Shown: piece after piece, positions 50,200 through 58,880 of the stretch
How positions within the stretch are numbered: position 1 is the stretch's first letter
Layout: each line of letters begins with the position of its first letter
DNA from: Actinoallomurus liliacearum
GTDB taxonomy: Bacteria; Actinomycetota; Actinomycetes; Streptosporangiales; Streptosporangiaceae
Length of the DNA stretch: 64,000 nucleotides
Assembly (NCBI RefSeq): GCF_039542035.1
Contig: NZ_BAABHJ010000023.1
Location: forward strand, 1-64,000
Reading direction: 5' to 3'
Made by a program: the position numbers and the translations under genes
Notes under the pieces: generated by a model
The model's input: only the letters and a program-made list of their open reading frames with translations
Told to the model about the DNA's origin: nothing
The model's database searches: none

Positions 50200-50802
50200 A
50201 TGGGACGACACACCAGGAAGCCGGAGGACGGCTCGCGGGCGGATCCGGAGGATGACCGTCCAGGCCGGAACCGGAGGTTCGGCAAGGTGCCGCTCCTGCC
50301 GACGGTCGCCGGTGTCCTGGCGATCGGTGCGATCATCTCCGCCGTCAGCACGCAGCAGATCTCACTGAACTTCGCGGGCGGTACGCCGTCCGGCGGAGCG
50401 TCACCGATCGTGACCATGTCCGGCCCGGCGAACCCGCGCACCGCACGGAACGACGCCTCGCAGAGCGGCCGGGTCAGCCGCGGCACGGGACGCTCCGACG
50501 TCGCCGTGACCGTGCGGACCACCTCCGCGTCGGCCCGCGGCTTCCAGGGCGAGGCGACGATCGCCAACCACGGCACCACCTCCGTGCGGGGCTGGACCCT
50601 CGCCCTGCGGTACGCCCAGGCGAGGATCACCGGCGTGACGGGCGGCAGCGCGGTCCGCACCGGCACGGTGCTGGTCGTCCGCAACCCGGCGGCCCGGCCC
50701 GCCATCGCTCCGGGCCGGACCGTGACCGTGCGGTTCACCGCCACGGGGACGGGGACGGCGCCGTCCGCCTGCACTTTCAACGGGAAGTCCTGCCGACCGT
50801 AG
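50200..50802 (+). CDS. Membrane-anchored CBM2-like protein
   Basis: 200 residues: a charged cytoplasmic N-terminus (about 30), one membrane segment LLPTVAGVLAIGAIISAVS, a Ser/Thr/Gly linker, and a C-terminal carbohydrate-binding-module-2-like beta sandwich (FQGEATIANHGTTSVRGWTL and final CTFNGKSC) with a Cys pair. Possibly displayed on the cell surface to bind polysaccharide. A GGAGAGGGACGGG site precedes ATG. It is inserted between thiL and thiD, 10 bases from thiD. Confidence 0.8.
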   Translation: MGRHTRKPEDGSRADPEDDRPGRNRRFGKVPLLPTVAGVLAIGAIISAVSTQQISLNFAGGTPSGGASPIVTMSGPANPRTARNDASQSGRVSRGTGRSDVAVTVRTTSASARGFQGEATIANHGTTSVRGWTLALRYAQARITGVTGGSAVRTGTVLVVRNPAARPAIAPGRTVTVRFTATGTGTAPSACTFNGKSCRP

Positions 50803-50812
50803 AGTGGTCGCC

Positions 50813-51625
50813 ATGACGACTCCGCCCCGGGTCCTGACGATCGCCGGCTCCGACTCCGGAGGCGGCGCGGGCATCCAGGCCGACCTCAAGACGATGCTCG
50901 CCCTCGGCGTGCACGGCATGAGCGTGATCGCCGCCGTCACCGCGCAGAACTCCCTCGGCGTCCAGGGCTACTGGGAGCTGCCTCCCGAGGCCGTGCGCGC
51001 CCAGCTCGACTCGGTCCTGTCCGACATCGGGGCGCAGGCGATCAAGACCGGGATGCTCGCCTCCTCGGTGCTCGTGGAGACCGTCGCCGAGGTGCTGGCC
51101 GGCGTGGACGCCCCGATCGTCGTCGACCCGGTGGGGGTCTCCAAGCACGGAGACGCGCTGCTGGCCCCGGAGGCGGTCGGCGCGGTCCGGTCCGCGCTGC
51201 TCCCGCTGGCCACCGTCGTCACCCCGAACCTCTGGGAGGTCGAGCAGCTCACCGGCATCAAGGTCGAGGACGAGAGCGGGATGCGCCGGGCCGCCGAGGC
51301 GGTCAAGGCCCTCGGTCCGCGGTGGGTGCTGATCAAGGGCGGTCACCTGCCCGGCGACCCGGTCGACCTGCTCTTCGACGGCACGACGGAGCACCGATTC
51401 CCCGGACGGCGGCTCGACAACCTGCACACGCACGGCACCGGATGCACGCTCGCGTCGGCCATCGCCTCTCACCTCGCACGCGGCGAGGACGTCGTCGCGG
51501 CGGTCGGCCGGGCGAAGGAGTACATCACCGGCGCCATCGAGCACGGCTTCCCGCTGGGCGGCGGCATCGGGCCGGTCGACCACGCGTGGGAGTTCCATCG
51601 CGTCCGGCCGGTCGTCCGCCCCTGA
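50813..51625 (+). CDS. thiD: Hydroxymethylpyrimidine/phosphomethylpyrimidine kinase
   Basis: A 270-residue ribokinase-fold kinase making HMP-diphosphate for thiamine synthesis. Motifs: LTIAGSDSGGGAGIQADLK at the N-terminus, AQNSLGVQG, KTGMLAS, DPVGVSKHGDALL, and the anion hole HGTGCTLASAIASHLA. With thiL it represents thiamine metabolism in the core block. No TPP riboswitch is visible nearby. Confidence 0.96.
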   Translation: MTTPPRVLTIAGSDSGGGAGIQADLKTMLALGVHGMSVIAAVTAQNSLGVQGYWELPPEAVRAQLDSVLSDIGAQAIKTGMLASSVLVETVAEVLAGVDAPIVVDPVGVSKHGDALLAPEAVGAVRSALLPLATVVTPNLWEVEQLTGIKVEDESGMRRAAEAVKALGPRWVLIKGGHLPGDPVDLLFDGTTEHRFPGRRLDNLHTHGTGCTLASAIASHLARGEDVVAAVGRAKEYITGAIEHGFPLGGGIGPVDHAWEFHRVRPVVRP

Positions 51626-51635
51626 CCCGGGGTGA

Positions 51636-51658
51636 GGCCCCGCGCGTCACGCGGGGCC
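51636..51658. terminator. Bidirectional terminator after thiD
   Basis: GGCCCCGCG, a 5-base loop, CGCGGGGCC, between thiD and the convergent small secreted protein gene. Confidence 0.7.
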
Positions 51659-51694
51659 CCGGGCCCGGTCTCGATCTCGGCGGGGCGACGGTCA

Positions 51695-51976
51695 TCAGCA
51701 GTAGTCGCAGCCCCAGCCGCCGCCGTAACTGTAGCCGTAGCCGCCGTAATCCCAGCCCCAGTCGTCGTCGTCATAGCCCCAGCCCCAGCCGTCGGTGCGG
51801 ATCTGGCCGACGAGATGGCCGGTGGCGGCGTGGTGAGGTGCGGCGGCGACGGTGTGGTGCGGTGCCACGGTGACGGCCTGTGCGCCGGCGGCCGGGGCGG
51901 CACCCAGCGCCAGAGCGGCGGCTCCGGCGGCGGCCGCTCCTGAGATGGCGAGCGCCATCCGCTTCGGAATGCTCAT
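51695..51976 (-). CDS. Small secreted Trp/Tyr/Gly/Asp-rich protein
   Basis: 93 residues. The signal peptide (MALAISGAAAAGAAALALG, cleavage near AGAQA) precedes a His-containing segment APHHTVAAAPHHAATGH and a tail extraordinarily rich in W, Y, G and D (GWGWGYDDDDWGWDYGGYG) that ends in CDYC. No family recognised. AAAGAGGTGTCTTCC precedes ATG. It shares its layout with the divergent gene at 52460, so the two look like paralogues. Confidence 0.75.
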   Translation of the reverse strand: MSIPKRMALAISGAAAAGAAALALGAAPAAGAQAVTVAPHHTVAAAPHHAATGHLVGQIRTDGWGWGYDDDDWGWDYGGYGYSYGGGWGCDYC

Positions 51977-52459
51977 GGAAGACACCTCTTTGCTTGATCG
52001 ACGGATAGGGGTGGTTGCTCGCTGTCGGTAATGAGCCGATATGCGGCGCTATCCACTGTCCACCCGACCTCGCGCCACCCCCGAAATCAACCCATGAATA
52101 GCTAAAAGTTGAAACTTCACCATTGCTTGGTGAGGGTGCAGCGCGTGCTTTAGCGGTCCCGGAAGCGGCGGTGCTCCGGGCCGGCTCGCGGCCGTCGCCC
52201 CGGCCCCTGCGATCGGGCATTCTCCGAGGTCGGCCCCGTGCGTCAAGGTGGTGAAGATCGTGATTAAAGGGCGTCGCGCAATATGCCCGATGTCGGTCAA
52301 GTAGCGCATCGCGAAGGTTTCGCCCGTTGATTCCGGAGGGCGGACGTTGTGCAGTTGAACTCGGAGGAACAACTACGAAAGCGACCAATTGCCTGAGCGT
52401 CTCCGAAGGCGGCCGGGCGAAGGGCGCGGCGTCACGTGGGACGAGAGGAGGTGTCCTTC
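51977..52459. other. Spacer between two divergent secreted-protein genes
   Basis: 483 bases without a supported gene. It holds AGTTGAAACTTCA at 52107-52119, which repeats 13 bases of the YceI-gene operator, and must contain both promoters. The part from 52150 to 52330 is ordinary GC-rich sequence with no visible structure. Confidence 0.4.
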
Positions 52460-52651
52460 ATGCGCGGAGCGAAGAAGCCGGCGGTCGTCATGGCGGGACT
52501 GGCCCTTGCCGGAGCCATCGCGTTCGCCTTCGGAGCGCCCGGAGCGCCCTCCACCGCGACCGCGTCGCATCACGTCGCCGTCGGCCATGGCGGAGACGGC
52601 TGCGACAACTGGGGAGACTGCTGGGACACCTGGGGCGCCCGCGGCTACTGA
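52460..52651 (+). CDS. Small secreted His/Trp/Asp/Cys-containing protein
   Basis: 63 residues. The signal peptide (VVMAGLALAGAIAFAFG) is followed by a short mature part of about 28 residues, SHHVAVGHGGDGC then DNWGDCWDTWGARGY, with two cysteines five residues apart. The HH...GH segment and Trp/Asp/Gly tail resemble the divergent gene at 51695. The leader AGGAGGTGTCCTTC-ATG also resembles that gene's AGAGGTGTCTTCC-ATG. Confidence 0.75.
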   Translation: MRGAKKPAVVMAGLALAGAIAFAFGAPGAPSTATASHHVAVGHGGDGCDNWGDCWDTWGARGY

Positions 52652-52745
52652 CGAGCCGCCTGCCCGCGCCGCGTACGGGCGACGGGCCGGGCCGGCGTGA
52701 GGAGCCCGTACCGGACGCCGCCCGGCGGCCCCGGCGTGAACACGA

Positions 52746-53237
52746 TCAGGTCACCGGCACGATCCGCGCGTCGAGGAGACGGCCCTCGTCGATGTCCAGC
52801 AGGCCGATCGTGCCGTGCGGCTGGCGCCGGCGGTCGGTCGGAGAGCCGGGGTTGAAGATGCGCAGCCCCTCGCCGCTCTCGTCCAGCGGGATGTGCGAGT
52901 GGCCGAAGACGACCAACCGCGCCTCCGGGAAGCGGCGGCGCATCCGGCGCAGCCGGCCCTTGGCGGGGCCGCTGTCGTGGATCACCCCCACCGGAAGGCC
53001 GGCCAGCTCCAGCTCCAGAACCTCCGGAGCGCCCCACTCCGCGACGTCGACGCCGTCATTGTTGCCGCGCACGACGCGTACGGGCGCGTAGCCGGCGAGC
53101 TCGTCGAGCACCGAGGGCACGCAGACGTCCCCGGCGTGCAGGATGAGATCGGCGTCCCGGAGGTGCGCCGCCACCGCGGGCGGGCAGCCCCGCCACCGAC
53201 GGGGGGCGTGCGTGTCGGCGAGCGCGACCACTCTCAT
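52746..53237 (-). CDS. Calcineurin-like metallophosphoesterase (YfcE/MJ0936 type)
   Basis: A 163-residue phosphoesterase with the dinuclear-metal motifs ALADTHAP, LHAGDV, RGNNDG, VFGHSH and a C-terminal NPGSPTDRR. Predicted to hydrolyse small phosphodiesters or phosphomonoesters in the cytoplasm. The start may be one of two Met codons three residues apart; the binding site is weak. Confidence 0.9.
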   Translation of the reverse strand: MRVVALADTHAPRRWRGCPPAVAAHLRDADLILHAGDVCVPSVLDELAGYAPVRVVRGNNDGVDVAEWGAPEVLELELAGLPVGVIHDSGPAKGRLRRMRRRFPEARLVVFGHSHIPLDESGEGLRIFNPGSPTDRRRQPHGTIGLLDIDEGRLLDARIVPVT

Positions 53238-53444
53238 GCGCCGCATGATGCCCGGCCGTGACCGGCGCATGCCACCCGCGCGACGGCCGCACGACGTACG
53301 GCGATGGAGGGGCGACGTCCGGGTGGAAGAGGCGGTCCGGGGCGCGGCCTCCGGGTGGGAAGCCGGTGCTCAGGCGGGAGCAGGCGCCCGCGCCCAGGCG
53401 CGGGAGTCGGCGTACGGCGGTGGGGAGCGCCGCCGTGACAAAGC

Positions 53445-53479
53445 GAACGGCCGGTCCGTGTGGAGCGGACCGGCCGTTC
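53445..53479 (-). terminator. rpmB terminator
   Basis: A perfect 14-bp stem (arm GAACGGCCGGTCCG) with a 7-base loop, 58 bases past the rpmB stop. Confidence 0.7.
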
Positions 53480-53536
53480 AGTGTGCCCGGTGAGAGCACA
53501 GTCCAGGGGCGCCTCGCGGCGCTCGGGGAGGCGGCG

Positions 53537-53734
53537 TCAGCGGGCGGCGGGCCGGGTGACCTTGCCGGCCTTGATGCACGACGTGCAGACGTTGATCCGC
53601 TTGGTGGTGCGGCCGACGACCGCTCGCACCCGCTGGATGTTCGGGTTCCAGCGGCGAGGGGTGCGGCGGTGCGAGTGAGAGACGCGCATGCCGAACCCCG
53701 GCCCCTTGCCGCAGATCTCGCAGACGGAAGCCAT
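53537..53734 (-). CDS. rpmB: 50S ribosomal protein L28 (zinc-ribbon form)
   Basis: 65 residues: MASVCEICGKGPGFGM, SHSHRRTPRRWNPNIQ, and INVCTSCIKAGKV. Both CxxC pairs are present, so this is the zinc-binding C+ form; actinomycetes often also keep a zinc-free paralogue under Zur control. Divergent from the DAK2 gene, as in Streptomyces. Confidence 0.97.
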   Translation of the reverse strand: MASVCEICGKGPGFGMRVSHSHRRTPRRWNPNIQRVRAVVGRTTKRINVCTSCIKAGKVTRPAAR

Positions 53735-53902
53735 GGGATGCGCTCCAAAGTGTTTGGAAGGGTGGAAGCCCGGAATTCGGGCGCTCGTCAAAAGAGTCCC
53801 CGACGGGACCCAGAGGTCAAGACTAGCCGACACCCGCCCAGAGACGCGAATCGAGCAGCCCTCACGTGCGGTAAGTCTAAAGTTATTCCCCTGGGAGGTG
53901 GC

Positions 53903-55465
53903 GTGGGCGAGGTTCTCGACGCCGCGGCGGTACGACGCTGGTGCCGGTTGGCGGCGGACGCGCTGGGCCGCACGCGTGCGGGGATCGACGCGCTGAACGT
54001 CTTCCCCGTACCCGACGGCGACACCGGGACCAACCTCCACCTCACCCTGCTCGCGGCGGCGGAGCGCCTCGACGGGCTGCCCGGCGACGCGGACGCCGCG
54101 GCCGCCTGGCGGACCCTCGCCGAGGGCGCGCTCCTGGGCGCCCGCGGCAATTCCGGAGTGATCCTCAGCCAGATGCTGCGCGGCATGGCCGACGTGCTGG
54201 GCGCGGGCGGCGGCCTGGACGCCGCACTGGGGAACGCCGCCGACCTCGCGTACCGGGCCGTCGCCCATCCGGTCGAGGGAACGATGCTCAGCGTGCTGCG
54301 CGAGGCCGCGGGAGCGACCCTCCTCGCCGCCGATCCCGGCGTCACCGCGTGGACGGCGGCGGAGCGGGCACGCGCCGCGCTGCGGCGGACGCCCGACCAC
54401 CTCGACGTGCTCGCCCGCAACGGCGTGGTCGACGCGGGCGCGGCCGGGCTGTGCGTCGTCCTGGAGACGCTCGCCGCCGTGGTGAGCGGGGAGTACCCCG
54501 AGACGTACGACGTGCCGCGCCGCAGCCAGGAGCACCTGCCGGAGGACGCGCCGCGGCCCGGAGGCGGCGGAGCGTACGAGGTGATGTACCTCCTCGACGC
54601 CGACGACGGCCCGGTGACGGAGCTGCGCGCGGAACTGGACGCCCTCGGCGACTCCCTCGTCGTGGTCGGCGGCGAGGGACTGTGGAACGTCCACGTGCAC
54701 ACCGACGACGCCGGCGCGGCCATCGAGGCCGGGCTGCGCGCCGGCCGCCCGTACCGCGTCCGGGTGACCTACCTGGACGCCGCGCAGGACCGGCCCGCCC
54801 GGCGCACCGGCCGGGGCGTCGTCGCGGTGGCCGCCGGCGACGGCCTCGCCGCGCTGTTGGAGGAGCACGGCGCCCGGGTCGTGCGCCGCGTCTCCGGGCA
54901 CGTTCCCGGCCTGGCCGAGCTGACCGAGGCGATCACCGAGGCGGGGAACGAGGTCGTCGTGCTGCCGGACGACGGGACGGTGCTGGCCGTCGCCGAGTCC
55001 GCCGCCCGGCAGGCGAGGGAGGACGGCGTGCACGCGGCGGTCGTCCCGGCGAGGGCGTCGGTGCAGAGCCTGGCGGCGCTCGCGGTCCACGACCCGCTGC
55101 GACGGTTCGAGGACGACGTGATCGCCATGACCCGCGCGGCGGGCGCGACGCGGTCCGGCCGGCTCGAGACCGCCGGGAGCGAGGCGGTGACGAGCGCCGG
55201 GATGTGCCGGCCCGGAGACGTCCTCGGCCTCGTCGACGGCGACGTCGCGGCCATCGGCGCGGACGCCTCCGTCCTGGCGGCGGGCGTTCTCGACCGCATG
55301 CTGTCCCCGGGCAGTGAACTGGTCACGCTGATCGTCGGTGACGGCGCTCCGGACGGTCTCGCCGACCGGGTCTGCGAGCGCCTGTACGCCGTCCGGCCCG
55401 ACGTGGAGGTCGCCGTCTACCACGGCGGTCAGGACCGCCATCTGCTCCTCATCGGGGTCGAATAG
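53903..55465 (+). CDS. DAK2/FakA-like kinase-domain protein
   Basis: A 520-residue YloV/FakA-type protein. The N-terminal DhaL domain has NVFPVPDGDTGTNLHL (metal-binding Asp residues) and GARGNSGVILSQMLRG; the middle and C-terminal parts match the FakA substrate-protein-interaction region. Homologues phosphorylate fatty acids with a FakB partner; none is encoded here. GTG is preceded by GGGAGGTG. Conserved between rpmB and recG. Confidence 0.9.
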   Translation: MGEVLDAAAVRRWCRLAADALGRTRAGIDALNVFPVPDGDTGTNLHLTLLAAAERLDGLPGDADAAAAWRTLAEGALLGARGNSGVILSQMLRGMADVLGAGGGLDAALGNAADLAYRAVAHPVEGTMLSVLREAAGATLLAADPGVTAWTAAERARAALRRTPDHLDVLARNGVVDAGAAGLCVVLETLAAVVSGEYPETYDVPRRSQEHLPEDAPRPGGGGAYEVMYLLDADDGPVTELRAELDALGDSLVVVGGEGLWNVHVHTDDAGAAIEAGLRAGRPYRVRVTYLDAAQDRPARRTGRGVVAVAAGDGLAALLEEHGARVVRRVSGHVPGLAELTEAITEAGNEVVVLPDDGTVLAVAESAARQAREDGVHAAVVPARASVQSLAALAVHDPLRRFEDDVIAMTRAAGATRSGRLETAGSEAVTSAGMCRPGDVLGLVDGDVAAIGADASVLAAGVLDRMLSPGSELVTLIVGDGAPDGLADRVCERLYAVRPDVEVAVYHGGQDRHLLLIGVE

Positions 55466-55558
55466 GCGGGTTCGGGGCGCCGCAGGGACGGGTCCGCCGT
55501 CTCCTGTCCGGCCGAGCCGGTAGAACAGAGGAAGCGAGGCTGCTAAGAGGAAGGTGCC

Positions 55559-57748
55559 GTGACGACTCTCGACGCGCCGCTGATGAAGGTGGTGGGCCCG
55601 AAGGCGGCCAAGAAGCTGGCCGCGCTCGACCTGCACACCGCCGGCGACCTGCTCCGCCACTATCCGCGCCGCTACGCCCAGCGAGGCGAGCTCACGGACC
55701 TGGTCGGCCTGGCCGAGGGCGAATACGTCACGGTCATGGCGGAGGTCGAGAAGGTCCAGGGCCGGAAGATCACCAGACGGCCGGGCTACCTCCTCGAGGT
55801 GGTCGTGACGGACGGCCGGGGGCGCCTGACGCTCACCTTCTTCGGCACCGGCGCGCGCGTCCCCGAGCGGGAGCTGCCGCCCGGCACGCGCGGCCTGTTC
55901 GCCGGGAAGGTGTCCTTCTACCGGTCCGGCAACGGGATCAAACGGCAGTTGGTCCATCCGGAGTACAAGGCGGTCGACTCGCGGGAGGGCGCGGACGCGG
56001 CGCGGGAGTTCGCCGAGGAGCTGATCCCCGTCTACCCAGCCACCAAGGGCCTGACGTCGTGGCAGATCGGCGACTGCGTCCGGATGGCCCTCGACACCGT
56101 CGACGTGGGCCCCGACTCCCTGCCGGAGACCGTACGCCAGCGGCACCGGCTCCTCGGGCTCGCCGAGGCGTACCAGGGCATCCACCGGCCCGCGGACATG
56201 GCCGAGGCCGGCCGGGCGCGCAAGCGGCTGAAGTGGGACGAGGCGTTCGTCCTGCAGACCGCCCTCGCCCGGCGCCGGCGGGACGCCGCCGCGCTGCGGG
56301 CGACACCGCGGCCGCCGTCGAAGGACGGGCTGCTCGCCGAGTTCGACGGGCGGCTGCCGTTCGAGCTGACGGCGGGCCAGCGGGACGTGGGCGAGGAGAT
56401 CGCCGCGGACCTTGCGCGCGAGCATCCCATGCACCGCCTGCTGCAGGGCGACGTCGGCGCCGGCAAGACGATCGTCGGCCTGCGCGCGATGCTGCAGGTC
56501 GTCGACGCGGGCGGGCAGGCCGCGCTGCTCGCGCCGACCGAGGTCCTGGCGCAGCAGCACCACCGGTCGATCGTGACCATGCTCGGACCGCTCGCCGAGG
56601 CGGGCCGGCTCGGCGGCGCCGAGCACGGCACCCGGGTCGCCCTGCTGACCGGCTCGCAGGGCGCCAAGGCGCGGCGCGCGGGCCTGCTCGACGCCGCCTC
56701 GGGCACGGCCGGCATCGTCGTCGGCACCCACGCGCTGCTGCAGGAGCACGTCCAGTTCGCCGACCTGGGCCTCGTCGTGATCGACGAGCAGCACCGGTTC
56801 GGCGTCGAGCAGCGCGACGCGCTGCGGGAGAAGGCGACCGGCGGCCGCCCGCACGTCCTCGTCATGACCGCCACCCCGATCCCGCGCACCGTCGCCATGA
56901 CCGTGTACGGCGATCTGGACACCTCGTCGCTCACCCAGCTGCCCGCCGGCCGGTCCCCGATCGCGACCCACGTCGTCCCCTCGGCCAACCGGGCGTACTG
57001 GAACCGCGCCTGGGAGCGCATCCGGGAGGAGGTCGCCCAGGGCCGGCAGGCGTACGTCGTCTGTCCCCGCATCGGCGAGGCGGAGGGCGAGGAGAGCGAC
57101 CTGACCGCCGGGGACCCGGAGACGGAGGGACGCCGGCCGCCCCTCGCCGTGCTCGACGTCGCCCCGAAGCTCTCCGAGGGCCCGCTGCACGACCTGCGGA
57201 TCGGGGTGCTGCACGGCCGCCTGCACCCGGACGACAAGGACGCCGTCATGCGGCGGTTCGCCGCCGGGGAGGTCGACGTCCTCGTCGCCACGACGGTCAT
57301 CGAGGTCGGCGTGGACGTGCCCAACGCCACCGTCATGGTGATCCTCGACGCCGACCGGTTCGGGGTCTCCCAGCTGCACCAGTTGCGCGGCCGGGTCGGC
57401 CGGGGCCGGTACGCCGGGCTGTGCCTGCTCGTCACGGACGCCGACGAGGATTCCAAGGCCCGGGAGCGTCTCGACGCGGTCGCCTCCACCCTCGACGGGT
57501 TCGAGCTGTCCCGCCTCGACCTCGAGCAGCGTCGCGAGGGCGACGTCCTGGGCGAGACGCAGTCCGGCCGGCGGTCCAGCCTCCGGCTGCTGACCCTGCT
57601 GCGGGACGAGGAGATCATCAAGGCGGCGCGCGCGGAGGCCGGGGCGCTCGTCGAGCAGGATCCGGAGCTGACGGAGCATCCGGCGCTCGCCGCGGAGCTG
57701 GCGGCCCTGATCGACGAGGAACGCGCCGAGTACCTCGAGAAGACCTGA
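55559..57748 (+). CDS. recG: ATP-dependent DNA helicase RecG
   Basis: A 729-residue fork-reversal helicase. N-terminal wedge/OB domain (residues 50-160), Walker A LQGDVGAGKTIVGLRA near 298, DEQH box VIDEQHRFGVEQR, and C-terminal motif QLRGRVGRGRYAGLCLL followed by the TRG region. A short insertion with EGEESDLTAGDPETEGRR around residue 515 is typical of actinomycetes. The GTG start follows AGAGGAAGG. Confidence 0.97.
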   Translation: MTTLDAPLMKVVGPKAAKKLAALDLHTAGDLLRHYPRRYAQRGELTDLVGLAEGEYVTVMAEVEKVQGRKITRRPGYLLEVVVTDGRGRLTLTFFGTGARVPERELPPGTRGLFAGKVSFYRSGNGIKRQLVHPEYKAVDSREGADAAREFAEELIPVYPATKGLTSWQIGDCVRMALDTVDVGPDSLPETVRQRHRLLGLAEAYQGIHRPADMAEAGRARKRLKWDEAFVLQTALARRRRDAAALRATPRPPSKDGLLAEFDGRLPFELTAGQRDVGEEIAADLAREHPMHRLLQGDVGAGKTIVGLRAMLQVVDAGGQAALLAPTEVLAQQHHRSIVTMLGPLAEAGRLGGAEHGTRVALLTGSQGAKARRAGLLDAASGTAGIVVGTHALLQEHVQFADLGLVVIDEQHRFGVEQRDALREKATGGRPHVLVMTATPIPRTVAMTVYGDLDTSSLTQLPAGRSPIATHVVPSANRAYWNRAWERIREEVAQGRQAYVVCPRIGEAEGEESDLTAGDPETEGRRPPLAVLDVAPKLSEGPLHDLRIGVLHGRLHPDDKDAVMRRFAAGEVDVLVATTVIEVGVDVPNATVMVILDADRFGVSQLHQLRGRVGRGRYAGLCLLVTDADEDSKARERLDAVASTLDGFELSRLDLEQRREGDVLGETQSGRRSSLRLLTLLRDEEIIKAARAEAGALVEQDPELTEHPALAAELAALIDEERAEYLEKT

Positions 57749-57765
57749 GCCGCAGGTCGCCACCG

Positions 57766-57789
57766 GCGGGCGGCCCGCACACCGCCCGC
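57766..57789 (+). terminator. Possible recG terminator
   Basis: 8-bp arms GCGGGCGG and CCGCCCGC with an 8-base loop shortly after the recG stop. Confidence 0.5.
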
Positions 57790-57878
57790 TCGCGTGGCGA
57801 GGATCGCGAAGATCCTCCGGACCTGATTTCCATACCATCTCGATTGACAAAATAGGGAAGCGGGTTCAGGCTGGATAC

Positions 57879-57959
57879 GTGCACCGGAGAGCTCCGCTGA
57901 TCGTGCGGCTCCACGTCGACCTGCGCCGACAGGCCAGCGCCCTGTGTCGCCGGGGCTGA
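57879..57959 (+). CDS. Putative cis-acting leader peptide (HVDL...SALC type)
   Basis: A 26-codon ORF from GTG: MHRRAPLIVRLHVDLRR then QASALCRRG. The R-x-HVDL-xxxx-SALC-RR pattern matches the short actinobacterial leader peptides associated with cysteine-responsive attenuation of sulfur genes. It stops 104 bases before the HEAT-repeat gene. The gap holds hairpins at 57974-57992 (GGCCGCG/CGCGGCC) and 58012-58027 (CGTGTC/GACACG) that could be alternative structures. A TTGACA lies at 57844. Confidence 0.65.
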   Translation: MHRRAPLIVRLHVDLRRQASALCRRG

Positions 57960-58063
57960 GTCCTCGTCCCCGGGGCCGCGCCCGTCGCGGCCGCGCCAAG
58001 CGTGGAGAGGCCGTGTCCTCTGACACGTCCCCGCGCCCATCAGACGACTCTCCGGAGGAACAC

Positions 58064-58687
58064 ATGACCGTCATCGACCTGCCCGTGCCGTCGCCGACGC
58101 GATGGGCGGAGGAACAGGCCGGCAACAGGCTCGCCCGTGCCCTCGGCGACCGGGACGCCCGCGTCCGCCGAGCCGCGGCCGGCGCCCTCATCGACGAGCG
58201 GGAGGTGCTGGTCGGCGAGGAGGGCGTGCGCGCGCTCGTCCAGGCCGCCGACACCGGCGCCGACTCCTACGTACGCGCGGTGGCGGGGGAGCTGGTGCGC
58301 GCCATGCGGGCCGCCGCCTGGGACATCTACGCCCTGGCCCTGCGCCGCTACGACCCCGGCCGCGCCGAGACGATCCGCGGGCTGGCCCTGCTCAGGGCCG
58401 CCGCCGACCTCGGCGAGATCGCCCTGACCGACCCGTCCTGGCGCATCCGGGAGAGCGCGGTGGCCGCCCTCGCGGCGCTGGGCCCGCGCGCCGCGATCGG
58501 CCCGCTGACCAGCGTGCTCGACGACGAGGTCGTCGCCGTCCGCCTGGCGGCCGTACGGGCGCTGGCCCGCTGGGCGTCCGACCGGCACTACGCCCGGTCG
58601 GCGCTGACGGCCGCACTGGCGGACCCGGACCCGGGCATCCGTGCCGAGGCCCGCTGGGCCCTGGCCACCCCGACCTCCCGTCCCTGA
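58064..58687 (+). CDS. HEAT-repeat protein
   Basis: A 207-residue all-helical protein with HEAT-like units: RLARALGDRDARVRRAAAGAL, DPSWRIRESAVAALAALG, DDEVVAVRLAAVRALARW and DPDPGIRAEARWALA. No catalytic motif; probably a protein-binding scaffold. A TCCGGAGGAACAC site precedes ATG. It lies between recG and rsmD and is the first gene behind the leader peptide, so it may respond to cysteine or sulfur supply. Confidence 0.82.
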   Translation: MTVIDLPVPSPTRWAEEQAGNRLARALGDRDARVRRAAAGALIDEREVLVGEEGVRALVQAADTGADSYVRAVAGELVRAMRAAAWDIYALALRRYDPGRAETIRGLALLRAAADLGEIALTDPSWRIRESAVAALAALGPRAAIGPLTSVLDDEVVAVRLAAVRALARWASDRHYARSALTAALADPDPGIRAEARWALATPTSRP

Positions 58688-58880
58688 CGAGGCGGTCCGC
58701 TGGTCCGCGAAAGGCTCGGCGAAGCACGCCCGGAACCGGGAGGGACCGGACTCGGCGCCGCCCTGCGGGCCGGTTCGCCGAGCCTCGCATCCGGCCCGCG
58801 CGCCTCGATGTCGATCACGGTCTTCCGACGCGCCGGGAAGGTCGTGGCCGCGATTCTCCGTCTGTGGTTACGCTCCCGCA

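Noticed and set aside
50740..50812. TPP riboswitch upstream of thiD
   Set aside because: The short region between the CBM2-like gene and thiD has no room for, and no trace of, the conserved TPP aptamer (CUGAGA and related elements).
53537..57850. A 1437-codon minus-strand open frame opposite the DAK2 and recG genes
   Set aside because: It joins rpmB in frame by chance and runs antisense to two well-conserved genes. Its sequence is Arg/Ala/Gly-rich with no motifs. Long stop-free antisense frames are normal at this GC content.
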